Below, piece after piece: positions 8,583 to 19,105 of a stretch of DNA of 64,000 bases. Source of the DNA: Azospirillum canadense (GTDB lineage Bacteria > Pseudomonadota > Alphaproteobacteria > Azospirillales > Azospirillaceae); the NCBI RefSeq assembly GCF_025961225.1, contig NZ_JAOQNG010000001.1, positions 1,786,501 through 1,850,500 of the forward strand, read 5' to 3'. The notes beneath the pieces were generated by a model. That model did no database searches. It was given only the letters and a program-made list of their open reading frames with translations, and was not told the DNA's origin. Made by a program: the position numbers and the translations under genes. Positions within the stretch are counted from its first letter, which is position 1. Every line of letters begins with the position of its first letter.

Positions 8583-9839
8583 CCCCAGTAACGCCGTGGG
8601 GGGCGGTGTGCCCCGCGTCAACCACAGGGCGGTGAGATCGTCGGCCAGCGGGCGGGGCATGACGGCGAAGTAGCGGTCCAGCAGACCCGCGAGTGCGCCC
8701 GCCCCCGGTGCGCCGTTGCCCTGCGGGCCGCACTGCCGGACAAGGTCGAGGATGCCGGGATAGCCGAACGGGCGGCCTTCCCAGTCGCGCGCTTCGAACA
8801 GGGCATCGCTGAACAGGAAAAGGAAGGCCCCCGGCGGAAACTCGACGCTGCGGTTCCGGTAGCTGGCCTTCATCGAGACGCCGAGCGGCAGCCCCACACT
8901 CTCGCCCACCCGCAGCGGGCAATCGGGAACGCCGATGATCGGCTTCGGCGCGCCGGCCGTCGCGTAGGTCAGCCGGTCGGCGGCGGTGTCCACCACGGCG
9001 TAGAGCATGGCGGCGAACTGCGATTCCGGCAGAAGGCCGACCAGCAGCCGGTTGATGGCGCCCAGCATCTCGGCCGGGTCGTCGCCCGGCAGGTCGATCT
9101 TCTCCAAGAGCGCGTGCAGGCGGAAGGTGTTCAGCGCCGCCGCGACCCCATGCCCGGTGAAGTCGCAGAGGAACACCGCAAACCGGTCGTCGTCCAACGG
9201 CCGGGCGCCCCAGATGTCACCGCCCAGCTCCGAGCTGGATTCGAAATGGCTGTCGAGCCGCACGCCGTAGCGCCGCTCGATGCCCGTCCGCAGCCCGTCG
9301 TCGGGCAGCAGGCCGAGTTGCATGTCACGGGCGAGTTGCATGCGCTGCACCGCCCCGGTGTGGAAGGTCTGCAGGCTGCGGATCACCTCCTGCAGAGAGC
9401 GGTTGAGCAGGCGGTTCTCTAGGTGTCCGCGCAGCCGCGCCGCCAGCTCGGCGCCGGTCAGCGGGCGGATGATCAGGTCCGTGGCGCCGGCCGCCATCAG
9501 CGCCCGCCGCTCCGCCATCGACGCGAAGCGCCCCAGGACGAGGACAGGAAGCTCGTTCCGCCCGACCACCGCCCGCAGGGTTTCGATCAGCCCGCTATCG
9601 GCGCGCAGCAGGGCGCGGTCGATGATCACGAGGTCGGGCGGCTCCGCCTCCACCGCGGCCAGCAGGCCGCCCGCGTCCGCCGCGACGTCCACGTAGCGCA
9701 CGCCCATGCCCGCCAGGACGCGGCGCACCGCCGCGCCGATCCCGCGCCGCGGGTGCCCGACCAGGACGCGCTGCCCACCGCCGGCCCGCGATGCGGCCGG
9801 CAGGGGATGGGCCAGGGAATCCATGGTGCCGTCCGCCAC
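8574..9839 (-). CDS. Response regulator with SpoIIE/PP2C phosphatase domain
   Basis: A 421-residue receiver-phosphatase fusion of the RsbU/HsbR kind. Residues about 22-140 form the receiver, with the aspartate in LVIIDRALL. A coiled-coil linker follows, then the PP2C-type domain from about 190 to 410. Its metal-binding aspartates are in SSELGGDIWG, FLCDFTGHG and PLADDLTALW. Such enzymes dephosphorylate a phospho-STAS antagonist when their receiver is activated. The STAS gene lies 7 bases upstream of this gene on the same strand, and the receiver-ATPase is convergent, so the three look like one partner-switching circuit. Confidence 0.9.
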   Translation of the reverse strand: MADGTMDSLAHPLPAASRAGGGQRVLVGHPRRGIGAAVRRVLAGMGVRYVDVAADAGGLLAAVEAEPPDLVIIDRALLRADSGLIETLRAVVGRNELPVLVLGRFASMAERRALMAAGATDLIIRPLTGAELAARLRGHLENRLLNRSLQEVIRSLQTFHTGAVQRMQLARDMQLGLLPDDGLRTGIERRYGVRLDSHFESSSELGGDIWGARPLDDDRFAVFLCDFTGHGVAAALNTFRLHALLEKIDLPGDDPAEMLGAINRLLVGLLPESQFAAMLYAVVDTAADRLTYATAGAPKPIIGVPDCPLRVGESVGLPLGVSMKASYRNRSVEFPPGAFLFLFSDALFEARDWEGRPFGYPGILDLVRQCGPQGNGAPGAGALAGLLDRYFAVMPRPLADDLTALWLTRGTPPPTALLGSG

Positions 9840-9846
9840 CGGGCGA

Positions 9847-10152
9847 TCAGAAGTCGCAGTGGATGATCGTGTGGAACTCCGATATCTCGATCATCTCCCG
9901 GACCTGGCCGCGCGGGTGCTTCAGCGTCAGCCGCACGTTGGCGCGGTTGGCCGTGTTGTTGGCCAGGACCAGCAGCCCCAGCCCCGCCGAGTCGATGAAG
10001 TCCAGGCTGTCCAGGCCCAGCACGCAGGCGGTGATGCCGTCCTTCTCGATGCCGTCGATGATCTTGCGGAAATCGTCGTTGGCTTCGAAGGTCAACTGGC
10101 CCCGCAGGTCGATCTCCCGGACGCCGCCCAGGTTGCGGACGGTGTAGTTCAT
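9847..10152 (-). CDS. STAS-domain anti-sigma-factor antagonist
   Basis: A 101-residue single STAS domain of the SpoIIAA/RsbV type. The phosphorylatable serine lies in the conserved loop DFIDSAGLGLL, with the preceding strand ACVLGLDSL. It is the first gene of a two-gene unit with the SpoIIE phosphatase, which starts 7 bases after its stop. The nearby receiver-HATPase is its likely kinase, by inference. No sigma factor gene is present in the window, so the output could also be a diguanylate cyclase or a chemotaxis component. Confidence 0.9.
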   Translation of the reverse strand: MNYTVRNLGGVREIDLRGQLTFEANDDFRKIIDGIEKDGITACVLGLDSLDFIDSAGLGLLVLANNTANRANVRLTLKHPRGQVREMIEISEFHTIIHCDF

Positions 10153-10246
10153 GTCCCACCCATCGGTTTGGCTGTCGCCGTTTCAGATGTTTCCGAATGC
10201 GCCGCCCCGGCGGGCGGTTCTCTTCTTGGTCTTTAATCGGGGGCCG

Positions 10247-11929
10247 TCAGGCGGACCGCACGCCGTTCAGAAGGGCGTCCACCTCGGCGCGCAGGGCCTG
10301 CGCCGGCTCGCGCAGGTCCTTGGCCGCCCACAGCACCTGGAAGGCGGAACCGTAGGAGGCCGCGCTGGCCTGCGTCAGGGAGACGACGCTGCGCGCGGCG
10401 GTCGTCGTGTCCTCGCTGACCGAACTGGCGTTGCGCGAGATCTCCTCCGTCGCAGCGCGCTGCTGCTCCACCGCGGTGGCGATGGTGCCGGACACCGCGC
10501 GCATGCGCTCGATGATGCCGCCGATCGATTCGATGACGCTGACGGCCGACCCGGTGGCGCCCTGGACCGCACCAATCTGCTCGACGATGTCCTCGGTCGC
10601 CTTGGCGGTCTGGCTGGCCAGGTTCTTCACCTCGTTGGCGACCACCGCAAACCCCTTCCCCGCTTCGCCCGCCCGCGCCGCCTCAATGGTGGCGTTCAGC
10701 GCCAGCAGGTTGGTCTGGCTGGCGATGGCGGTGATCAGCTTCACCACCTCCCCGATCCGCTCCGCGGCGCTGGCGAGCCCCTGCACCATGCCGTTGGCGC
10801 GCTGCGCCTCGCTCACCGCCTCCGCCGCGATGGAGGAGGAGCTGACCACCTGCTCCCCGATCTCGCGGATCGAGCTGGACAGCTGCTGCGCCGCCGTGGC
10901 GACCTGCTGGATGTTGTTGCGGGACCGCTCCGATGAGTGGGCGACCTCCAGCGTCCGACGGGAGGTGCGGTTGACGCCCTTGCCCATGTCCTCCGCCGTG
11001 TTCTGGATCTTGTCGGCACCGGCCATCACGGCGGCCAGCGTCTGCTCCGCCGTGCTCTCGAAGGATTGCAGCAGCGCCTCGATGCGCTGGGCGCGTTCGA
11101 TCTGGGCGTGGGTGGCCGCCTCCTGCTCCGCCTTCAGGCGCGCGGACTGCTGCAGGCTGTCCTTGAAGGCGACGACGGCGCGCGCGATGGCGCCGATTTC
11201 GTCGGCCCGGCCGGTGGCCGGCACCTCCACCGCGTAGTCGTGGTCCGCAAGCCGGCCGAGCACCCCGTTCAGACGGGCCACCGGCGACAGCAGCCGCCGC
11301 ACCAGGACGATGGAGGCCAGGCAGACCAGCAGGGCCACGCCGCCCGCGGTCACCGCAATGGCGCCGACCAGCGGGTTCACCATGGCGAAGAAGTCGCTTT
11401 TCTTCAGGCCGACGACGAGAACGCCGATGACCTCCCCCTTGGCGTTGCGGATCGGGTCGTAGGCGGTGAAGTAGGGTTCTCCCAGCACCTCATTCTCGCC
11501 GCGGTAGGGCCTGCCGTCGCGCAGGACCGAGTCGAAAACCGGCCCTGGCCCCAGCCGGCTGCCGACGGCGCGGCCCCCGTCTGCCTTCCGCACGTTCGTC
11601 GCGACGCGCGTGTCGCCCATCAGGATGGAGGCCACGCCCCCACCGCCGATCCGGGCGATGGTGTCCACCGGCGCGAAATTGTCGTTCAGGACCGTGGACC
11701 CCGCGTACAGCTTGCCGTCCTGGACGCGGAAGTCCGTCCCCAGATGGCCCAGCACCTCCCAGGCGATGGCCATGTTGGCCTCCTGCCGCCGGGACGCCTG
11801 GTCGACCATCTCGGACTGGATGAGGTGGAGCGACACGACGACGGTGCAGCCGGCCAGCAGCAGCAGCCCGCCGAGACTCAGCGCGACCACCTTGGCTGTA
11901 ATCGACATGCGGGCAATCAGGCCGTTCAT
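10247..11929 (-). CDS. Methyl-accepting chemotaxis protein with Cache sensor
   Basis: A 560-residue transmembrane chemoreceptor. The first membrane helix is at residues about 12-34, a periplasmic sCache-like sensor of about 150 residues follows, and the second helix is near 190-212. Then come a HAMP domain and the cytoplasmic signalling domain. The receptor tip contains the standard [20 protein letters not shown] core. No C-terminal NWETF-type CheR tether is seen. It follows the STAS and phosphatase genes on the same strand but is 94 bases upstream of them, so it is probably a separate unit. The ligand is unknown; Cache domains often bind amino acids or organic acids. Confidence 0.92.
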   Translation of the reverse strand: MNGLIARMSITAKVVALSLGGLLLLAGCTVVVSLHLIQSEMVDQASRRQEANMAIAWEVLGHLGTDFRVQDGKLYAGSTVLNDNFAPVDTIARIGGGGVASILMGDTRVATNVRKADGGRAVGSRLGPGPVFDSVLRDGRPYRGENEVLGEPYFTAYDPIRNAKGEVIGVLVVGLKKSDFFAMVNPLVGAIAVTAGGVALLVCLASIVLVRRLLSPVARLNGVLGRLADHDYAVEVPATGRADEIGAIARAVVAFKDSLQQSARLKAEQEAATHAQIERAQRIEALLQSFESTAEQTLAAVMAGADKIQNTAEDMGKGVNRTSRRTLEVAHSSERSRNNIQQVATAAQQLSSSIREIGEQVVSSSSIAAEAVSEAQRANGMVQGLASAAERIGEVVKLITAIASQTNLLALNATIEAARAGEAGKGFAVVANEVKNLASQTAKATEDIVEQIGAVQGATGSAVSVIESIGGIIERMRAVSGTIATAVEQQRAATEEISRNASSVSEDTTTAARSVVSLTQASAASYGSAFQVLWAAKDLREPAQALRAEVDALLNGVRSA

Positions 11930-12084
11930 TCGTGTACTCCACTATACCGCTGGCAAGCAGTCTATCAGAGCGCACGAAATGTGATCAATTATACACGCGT
12001 CCGGACATATAGCCGCAGGCTACGGGTCACAAACAACCAAATCACGGCCCGATTCGCGTCAATGAAGACCGCGGGTCCGGCCCG

Positions 12085-13392
12085 TCACGGATTTGCGCCG
12101 CACACGCGCGCTACGAAGTTGTCGATGTCGCCGTTGAGCGTCACCGCCCGCCGCGCCAGTTCCCCGGCCGACGACAGGACCTGACTGGCCGCCGCGCTGG
12201 CGTCCTGCGCGCCGGTCGACACCTGCGTCACCGCGCTGGCTACGGTGCGCACGCCCGCCGATGCCTCGCGGATGGCGCGGCTGATCTCGCCGATGGCGGC
12301 GCTCTGCTCCTCGGCGGCGCCGGCGATTCCCACCGCGATCTCGTCGATGTCGTGGATCATGCCGCCGACATGCTGGATCACGTCGGCGGTGTCGCGCGTG
12401 ACCGACTGCACCTGGGTGATCTGGGCGGTGATCTCCTCGGTCGCCTTGGCCGTCTGGTTGGCGAGGTTCTTCACCTCGGTCGCGACCACGGCGAAGCCCT
12501 TCCCCGCCTCCCCGGCCCGCGCGGCCTCGATGGTGGCGTTCAGCGCCAGCAGGTTGGTCTGGCTGGCGATCTCCGTAATCAGGTTGACCACGGCGCCGAT
12601 CTGGTCCGCCGCGGCGAGGAGGGAGCGGATCGTCGCGTCGGCCTCCTTCACCTTGTCAACGGAGTTGCGCGCCAGCTCCGCCGTACGGGCGACACCCTGG
12701 GCGACCTCGCCGATGGCGCCGGAGACCTCTCCGGTGGCCGCCGCCACGCCGTCCACGTTGGACGACACCTGCCCGGCGGCCGACGCCGCGGAGAAAGACT
12801 GCTCGCTGGTCGCCGCCGCAACGTCGGTCATGGAGGTGGACGCGGCCTCAAGCTCGGCGGCGCTGGCCGACAGGCTCTGCGCCACCTCCTTGATGTTGGC
12901 GCCGATGCGCGTCGCGCTTTCCATGAACTCCCGGCTCTTGCGGTCCATGGCCTCCAGCCCGTCGTTGATCTGACGGGAATAGGCGCCGAACTCCCCGACC
13001 ATGCCGGTCATGACGATGCGCCTGTAATACTGCCCCTCCGCCGCGTGTTGCATCGCGGCGTTCGCCTCCTTGCCGAAGGATTCCACCCGGTCGAGCAGGC
13101 GGTTGATGGTCCGCAGCATGTCGGCGACCGGGCTTTGCCCATAGACGTGGAGGATGCGCGGCTGCAGGTCGCCCCGCTCCGCCGCGGCCAGCACAGCGCA
13201 GGCCTTGTGGATCGACCGGTTGGTCTGGGTGAGCCAGCGGAACGCCGCCGCGCAAGGGACCAGCGCCAGCGCGCCCAGAACCGTCACGGCGCCGCCGCCC
13301 GTGGCGACCCCCGCCAGGATCTGCCCCACGGACAGCAGCGCGACCAGGGCGACGGCGATCCGCGCCTTAGAGACTGAGGACAAATTCGTCAT
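12085..13392 (-). CDS. Methyl-accepting chemotaxis protein without periplasmic sensor
   Basis: A 435-residue receptor starting MTNLSSVSK. Two hydrophobic helices lie close together (about residues 10-50) with almost no periplasmic loop. A HAMP-like linker and the cytoplasmic signalling domain follow, with the conserved [20 protein letters not shown] tip. It therefore cannot sense periplasmic ligands by a normal domain. The ATG at 13392 lies 26 bases inside the end of the upstream PAS gene, so the two are translationally coupled and together resemble a split Aer energy sensor. The longest open frame begins at 13446 but its extra residues look non-native. Confidence 0.88.
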   Translation of the reverse strand: MTNLSSVSKARIAVALVALLSVGQILAGVATGGGAVTVLGALALVPCAAAFRWLTQTNRSIHKACAVLAAAERGDLQPRILHVYGQSPVADMLRTINRLLDRVESFGKEANAAMQHAAEGQYYRRIVMTGMVGEFGAYSRQINDGLEAMDRKSREFMESATRIGANIKEVAQSLSASAAELEAASTSMTDVAAATSEQSFSAASAAGQVSSNVDGVAAATGEVSGAIGEVAQGVARTAELARNSVDKVKEADATIRSLLAAADQIGAVVNLITEIASQTNLLALNATIEAARAGEAGKGFAVVATEVKNLANQTAKATEEITAQITQVQSVTRDTADVIQHVGGMIHDIDEIAVGIAGAAEEQSAAIGEISRAIREASAGVRTVASAVTQVSTGAQDASAAASQVLSSAGELARRAVTLNGDIDNFVARVCGANP

Positions 13393-13891
13393 AGGTCGTG
13401 CCTTTGTCGCGCAGGATGGAACCCAGCAGGGAGGCCGCGGCCGCAATGCCCGCGGTGCGGTCGGCGTGCTTGGCCTCCTCCGCCCGGAGAAGGCCGTACA
13501 GCCCGTCCGCCGCCTGCACCGCGGACCGCGGGGGAAGGCGCCGGCTGGAATGGAAACCCGCGATGCGCTGCCCGGCGTCGAACACCGGCGTCACATGCGC
13601 GAAGACCCAGTAATGGTCGCCGTTCTTCGAACGGTTGATGACGTAGGCGAATATTTCCCCGCCGCTTTGGATCCGGTCCCACAGCAGCTTGTAGACGCAG
13701 CGCGGCATGTCCGGATGGCGCACGATGTTGTGCGGCCGGCCCAGCAGTTCCGCCTCCGCATACCCGCTGATCCGAAGAAATACGTCGTTGGCGTATGTGA
13801 TGACGCCCTTCAGGTCTGTCTTGGAGACGATGATCTCGTCCTGGTGGAACGTGCGTTCCCGACCGCTCAACGAAACACCGGTGGTCGCCAT
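13367..13891 (-). CDS. PAS-domain protein, Aer-like sensor module
   Basis: A 174-residue soluble protein. The PAS domain spans residues about 15-130, with the Aer-type signature [19 protein letters not shown] and the highly conserved [14 protein letters not shown]. In Aer this domain binds FAD and reports the redox state. The C-terminal 40 residues resemble the beginning of a helical signalling linker. It overlaps the downstream chemoreceptor by 26 bases. A second ATG at 13936 would add 15 residues; ATG 13891 is preferred because it is closer to the family start. Confidence 0.85.
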   Translation of the reverse strand: MATTGVSLSGRERTFHQDEIIVSKTDLKGVITYANDVFLRISGYAEAELLGRPHNIVRHPDMPRCVYKLLWDRIQSGGEIFAYVINRSKNGDHYWVFAHVTPVFDAGQRIAGFHSSRRLPPRSAVQAADGLYGLLRAEEAKHADRTAGIAAAASLLGSILRDKGTTYDEFVLSL

Positions 13892-14173
13892 CACCGCCTG
13901 CCTTTCCGAAGCCGAGGATATGGCATGGGGCGCCATGCGCTTGGTACTACCTGTCGCTCGGATCACACATAGCGTAGGTCGTAGACTAATTGTCTCGAAT
14001 TCAGACGATTTGCCTCTGCGACAAAGTGTTCCACACGTTTCACGCGTGTGACGCACATGCGCTTCGGCCGCCGGGCTTACAACGTAAGATTCAAACGTAC
14101 ACGATTTTTTACGGAACTTGATGGGTTCGCCACCCGTTCTGCCGCTGAACAAAGAAGCGGTGGAGGTCGTCCG

Positions 14174-15288
14174 ATGACACACAGAGTGCTGATTACCGGG
14201 GGTGCCGGCTTCATCGGGTCCCATCTGGCCGATGAGCTGCTGGCCCTGGGGCACCGTGTCCGTGTGTTGGATTCCCTTGAAGAACAGGTCCATGGCGAAC
14301 AGGGGCGCCGCCCAGACTACCTCTCCCCCGACGTCGAGCTGATGGTCGGCGATGTGCGCGACCACGACGCGGTCGCCGCCTCCCTGAAGGGCGTGGACTC
14401 CGTTGTGCACTTGGCCGCGCGCGTCGGCGTCGGGCAGAGCATGTACCAGGTCGGTGACTATGTCGGCGTCAACGACCTCGGCACGGCCATCCTGCTTCAG
14501 GCGCTGATCGAGAAGCCGGTCGAACGCCTCGTGGTCGCCTCCAGCATGAGCATCTACGGTGAAGGCCTCTACCTGGACGCCCAGGGGCGCCCGGTCGACG
14601 TCAGCGCCCGCTCCGTGGAACAGCTGAAGGCCGGCCGGTGGGAACCGGACGCCCCGAACGGTGGCGCCCTCATCCCGGTCGCGACCCCAGAGACGCACCG
14701 CCCGGGCCTCGCCTCCGTGTACGCACTGAACAAGTACATGCAGGAGCGCCTCTGCCTGATCATCGGCGAGGCGTACAACATCCCGGCCACCGCGCTGCGC
14801 TTCTGGAACGCGTACGGCACGCGGCAGGCGCTGTCGAACCCCTACACCGGTGTCCTGGCGATCTTCGCGTCGCGCCTGCTGAACGGCAAGGCGCCGATGA
14901 TCTTCGAGGACGGCCTGCAACGCCGCGACTTCGTCCATGTGGACGACGTGGTGCAGTCGATCCGCCTCGGCCTCTCGCACGAGAAGGCGCCGGGCAAGGT
15001 CTTCAACGTCGGCAGCGGCGTCGCCCGGTCCGTGCAGGACGTGGCGGCGGCGCTGGCCGTCGCGGTCGGCCGGCCGGACATCCAGCCGGAGATCACCGGC
15101 CGCTGCCGCGTCGGCGACATCCGCCACTGCTTCCCCGACATCTCCCTGATCCGCGACACGCTGGGCTTCGAGCCGCGGGTCGAGCTGGCCGACGGCCTCG
15201 CCGAACTGGCGGAGTGGCTGAGCCGGCAGGTCGCCGAGGACCGCGTGGAGCAGGCAAGCCGCGAACTGGCCTGCCGGGGGCTCTCGGC

Positions 15289-15292
<4 letters not shown>
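14174..15292 (+). CDS. NAD-dependent epimerase/dehydratase (SDR family)
   Basis: A 372-residue extended short-chain dehydrogenase acting on a nucleotide sugar. The NAD-binding motif GGAGFIGS is at residues 9-16, the serine-containing strand reads VASSMSIYGEG, and the catalytic Tyr183 and Lys187 lie in YALNK. An insertion of about 40 residues between these two motifs is longer than in GalE. GGAGG-like sequence (GGAGG, 14162-14166) at 7 bases supports ATG 14174; the longer frame from 14048 lacks it. It is the first gene of the carbohydrate cluster, and its stop overlaps the next start (ATGA). Confidence 0.88.
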
Positions 15293-16377
<1,085 letters not shown>

Positions 16378-16387
16378 GGAGCCGCAT

Positions 16388-17737
16388 ATGACCCCAGCCC
16401 GCAAGCAAGTTGCACCCAAGAAAATTGCCTTGGTCAACCCGCCCTGGAGCTTCGATGGCAGCGTCTATTTCGGCTGCCGCGAACCCCACCTGCCGCTGGA
16501 GCTTGGCTACGCAAAGGCCCTGCTGGAACGCGCCGGGCACGAGGCGGTGATCATCGACGGTCAGCTGTTCGGGCTGACGTTGGAGCAGGTGCGGGAGCGG
16601 GTCGGGGCCTTCGCCCCCGACCTTACCGTCGTGACGACCGCACCCAGCTATCTGTTCTGGCGCTGCGCCCCGCCGGAGCTGCGCGTGCCCATGCAGACCG
16701 TCGCGGCGCTGAAGGACGTCGGCGGGCGCATGGTCGGCGTCGGCCCGCACGGCTCCACCACGCCCAAAGCGGCGCTGCGCAAGCTGGGCACCGAGGCGGT
16801 CGTGATGGGCGAGTGCGAGGAGGTCCTGGTCCGCCTTGCCGACTCCGAGGACTGGAGCACCATCCCGCACGTCGCGCTCTGGGCAAATGGCGACATCCGC
16901 GGCGACATCCGTGTGAACGGGGGGCCTGCGGCGGCGACCTTCACCGACCTGCCGGCGCTGGTCTGGCCGGAGGAGTGGGTGAAGCGCCACCACCACCACC
17001 ATCACCGCTTCGACGGCGCCCCGACCGGGCCGGGCGCGGAGATGGAGACCTCGCGCGGCTGCCCCTACTCCTGCACCTTCTGCGCGAAGGAGAATTTCCG
17101 CGACGGCTACCGCAAGCGCCCCGTCCCGGTGGTGATGGAGGAGCTGGACCGGCTGATCGCCCAGGGCGCCGAGTACGTCTACTTCATCGACGAGATCTTC
17201 CTGCCGAACCAGCCGCTGCTGGAGGCGCTGGCCGAGCGGCCGATCAAGTTCGGCATCCAAACCCGGCTCGACCTGTGGAAGCCACCGATGATCGAACTGC
17301 TGGGTCGCGCCGGCTGCGTGTCGATCGAGGCGGGCGTGGAAAGCCTGACGGTGGAAGGGCGCGCCGCGCTCGACAAGAAATGCCGCATGGGCACGGACGA
17401 GCTGTCGGAACGCCTGATCCTGGCCAAGACGGTCGTGCCCTTCGTTCAGGCCAACCTGATCCTGTCCGAAGGCGACGACCCGGCGATGATCGCGGAATGG
17501 CGCGACCACATGCGGGCCAACGGCGTGTGGGCGAACGACCCGGTGCCGCTGTTCCCCTACCCCGGCTCCCCCGACTACCGGCTGCGCTGGGGCCTGCCCG
17601 ACGATCAGGCGTGGGAGCGGGCGGTGGACTTCTACCTGACCCACCACGGCCGCTTCTGCGACATCCAGGACCAGACGCCGAAGCGCCTGCCGGAGTTGGA
17701 ACGCATCGGCCCGCTTCCCCTCAAGGCGGCGGAGTAG
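16388..17737 (+). CDS. B12-binding radical SAM enzyme of a glycan cluster
   Basis: A 449-residue enzyme. Residues about 10-150 form a cobalamin-binding-type Rossmann domain (KIALVNPPW at the start). The radical SAM domain begins at about 218, with the iron-sulfur cysteines Cys225, Cys229 and Cys232 in RGCPYSCTFC. Between them is a natural run of six histidines, residues 201-206. Cobalamin radical SAM enzymes commonly methylate unactivated carbons, and a sugar or glycan substrate is inferred from the neighbours. I recall a named NCBI family (TIGR04295) for this type in glycosyltransferase clusters, unverified here. Start ATG 16388 has GAGGAG about 8 bases upstream. Confidence 0.85.
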   Translation: MTPARKQVAPKKIALVNPPWSFDGSVYFGCREPHLPLELGYAKALLERAGHEAVIIDGQLFGLTLEQVRERVGAFAPDLTVVTTAPSYLFWRCAPPELRVPMQTVAALKDVGGRMVGVGPHGSTTPKAALRKLGTEAVVMGECEEVLVRLADSEDWSTIPHVALWANGDIRGDIRVNGGPAAATFTDLPALVWPEEWVKRHHHHHHRFDGAPTGPGAEMETSRGCPYSCTFCAKENFRDGYRKRPVPVVMEELDRLIAQGAEYVYFIDEIFLPNQPLLEALAERPIKFGIQTRLDLWKPPMIELLGRAGCVSIEAGVESLTVEGRAALDKKCRMGTDELSERLILAKTVVPFVQANLILSEGDDPAMIAEWRDHMRANGVWANDPVPLFPYPGSPDYRLRWGLPDDQAWERAVDFYLTHHGRFCDIQDQTPKRLPELERIGPLPLKAAE

Positions 17738-17741
17738 CGCC

Positions 17742-18872
17742 ATGGGTCACGGGTCCCTTCCGGTCCGGCCATCCCGGGTGCTGATGACCGCCGACGCGGT
17801 CGGCGGGGTCTGGGACTACGCGCTGGAACTGGCGCGCGGCTTCGCACGCCTGGGCATCGCCACCGACCTCGCCGTCATGGGGCCGGCACCGGACGAGGGA
17901 CGGACGGCCGCCGCGGCGCGCATCCCGACCCTGACCCTGCACCACCAGCCCTTCAAGCTGGAATGGATGGCGGACCCGGAGGAGGACCTGCACAAGGCCG
18001 GCGGCTGGCTGCTGGCCCTGGAGAAACGGCTGTCGCCCGACATCATCCACGTCAACGGCTACGCCGCAGCCAGCCTGCCCTTCCGCGCGCCGGTTTTGTG
18101 CGTCGGCCATTCCTGCGTGTTGTCCTGGTGGCGCGCGGTGCATGGGGAGGACGCGCCGCCGGACTGGCTCGGCTACGCCGGCCGGGTGGCCGACGGGCTG
18201 CGGCTGGCCGACATGGTGGCCGCCCCGACCCAGGCCATGCTGGACGCGCTGCTGTGGCACTACGGCCCGCTGCCGCGCACCCGCGTCATCCCCAACGGGC
18301 GCGATCCGCAGCAGTATCGCCCCCTGCCGAAACGGCCGATCATCCTCGCCGCCGGGCGGGTCTGGGACAAGGCCAAGAACATCGCGATGCTCGACACCGT
18401 GGCCGGGCGCCTGCCCTGGTCGGTGTTCGTCGCCGGCACCACCGACGGGCCGGACGGCCAACCCAAGCCTTTGCACCACGCGCGCGCGCTCGGCCAGCTG
18501 CCCGCCGACCAGCTGGCGCGCTGGTTCGGTCGCGCCTCCGTCTTCGCCCACCCCGCGCGCTACGAGCCCTTCGGGCTGGCGCCGCTGGAGGCCGGGCTGT
18601 CCGGTTGCGCGCTCGTGCTGGGCGACATCCCGACCCTGCGGGAGCTGTGGGACGGGGCCGCGCTGTTCGTGACCCCCGACAACCGCACCGCGCTCGCCCG
18701 CGTGCTGACGACGCTGGCCGACAACCCGGCGCGGGTGAAGGCGCTGGGCGCCGCCGCGCGCAAGCGGGCGCACGAGTTCACCGCCGTGCGCATGGTGCGC
18801 GGCACGCTGGACGCTTACGCCGACCTGCTCGGGAAGGCGGCGTTGAAGGCCGCCGCGAGCGCCGTTCCCTGA
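17742..18872 (+). CDS. Glycosyltransferase family 4 protein
   Basis: A 376-residue GT-B-fold retaining glycosyltransferase. The N-terminal domain opens with RVLMTADAVGGVWDYALELA. The C-terminal nucleotide-sugar-binding domain has the GT4 E-x7-E region (RYEPFGLAPLEAG) near residue 285. There is no signal peptide or membrane helix, so it acts in the cytoplasm. It starts 4 bases after the radical SAM stop, indicating co-transcription. Donor and acceptor sugars are unknown. Confidence 0.88.
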   Translation: MGHGSLPVRPSRVLMTADAVGGVWDYALELARGFARLGIATDLAVMGPAPDEGRTAAAARIPTLTLHHQPFKLEWMADPEEDLHKAGGWLLALEKRLSPDIIHVNGYAAASLPFRAPVLCVGHSCVLSWWRAVHGEDAPPDWLGYAGRVADGLRLADMVAAPTQAMLDALLWHYGPLPRTRVIPNGRDPQQYRPLPKRPIILAAGRVWDKAKNIAMLDTVAGRLPWSVFVAGTTDGPDGQPKPLHHARALGQLPADQLARWFGRASVFAHPARYEPFGLAPLEAGLSGCALVLGDIPTLRELWDGAALFVTPDNRTALARVLTTLADNPARVKALGAAARKRAHEFTAVRMVRGTLDAYADLLGKAALKAAASAVP

Positions 18873-19105
18873 TCATCATCACAAGCTGGGGGGCATAGAG
18901 CCACGACCGCTGACCTAGGACATCCTACCCACAGAGCGTTCCCCATCGCCAAGGATGTAGGCGCGCAAGAGTACTGCTTTTCCGGGACTTCGCAGCCGCA
19001 CCAAAGGCGGGAAAAGTGTCCGGCCGCGGCGCATCCCGCCGCCAACAAAGACCAGCCGTCACACAAGAACAGCCGCCACCTCGAACAGCTGATAAGCGGG
19101 AGCCG

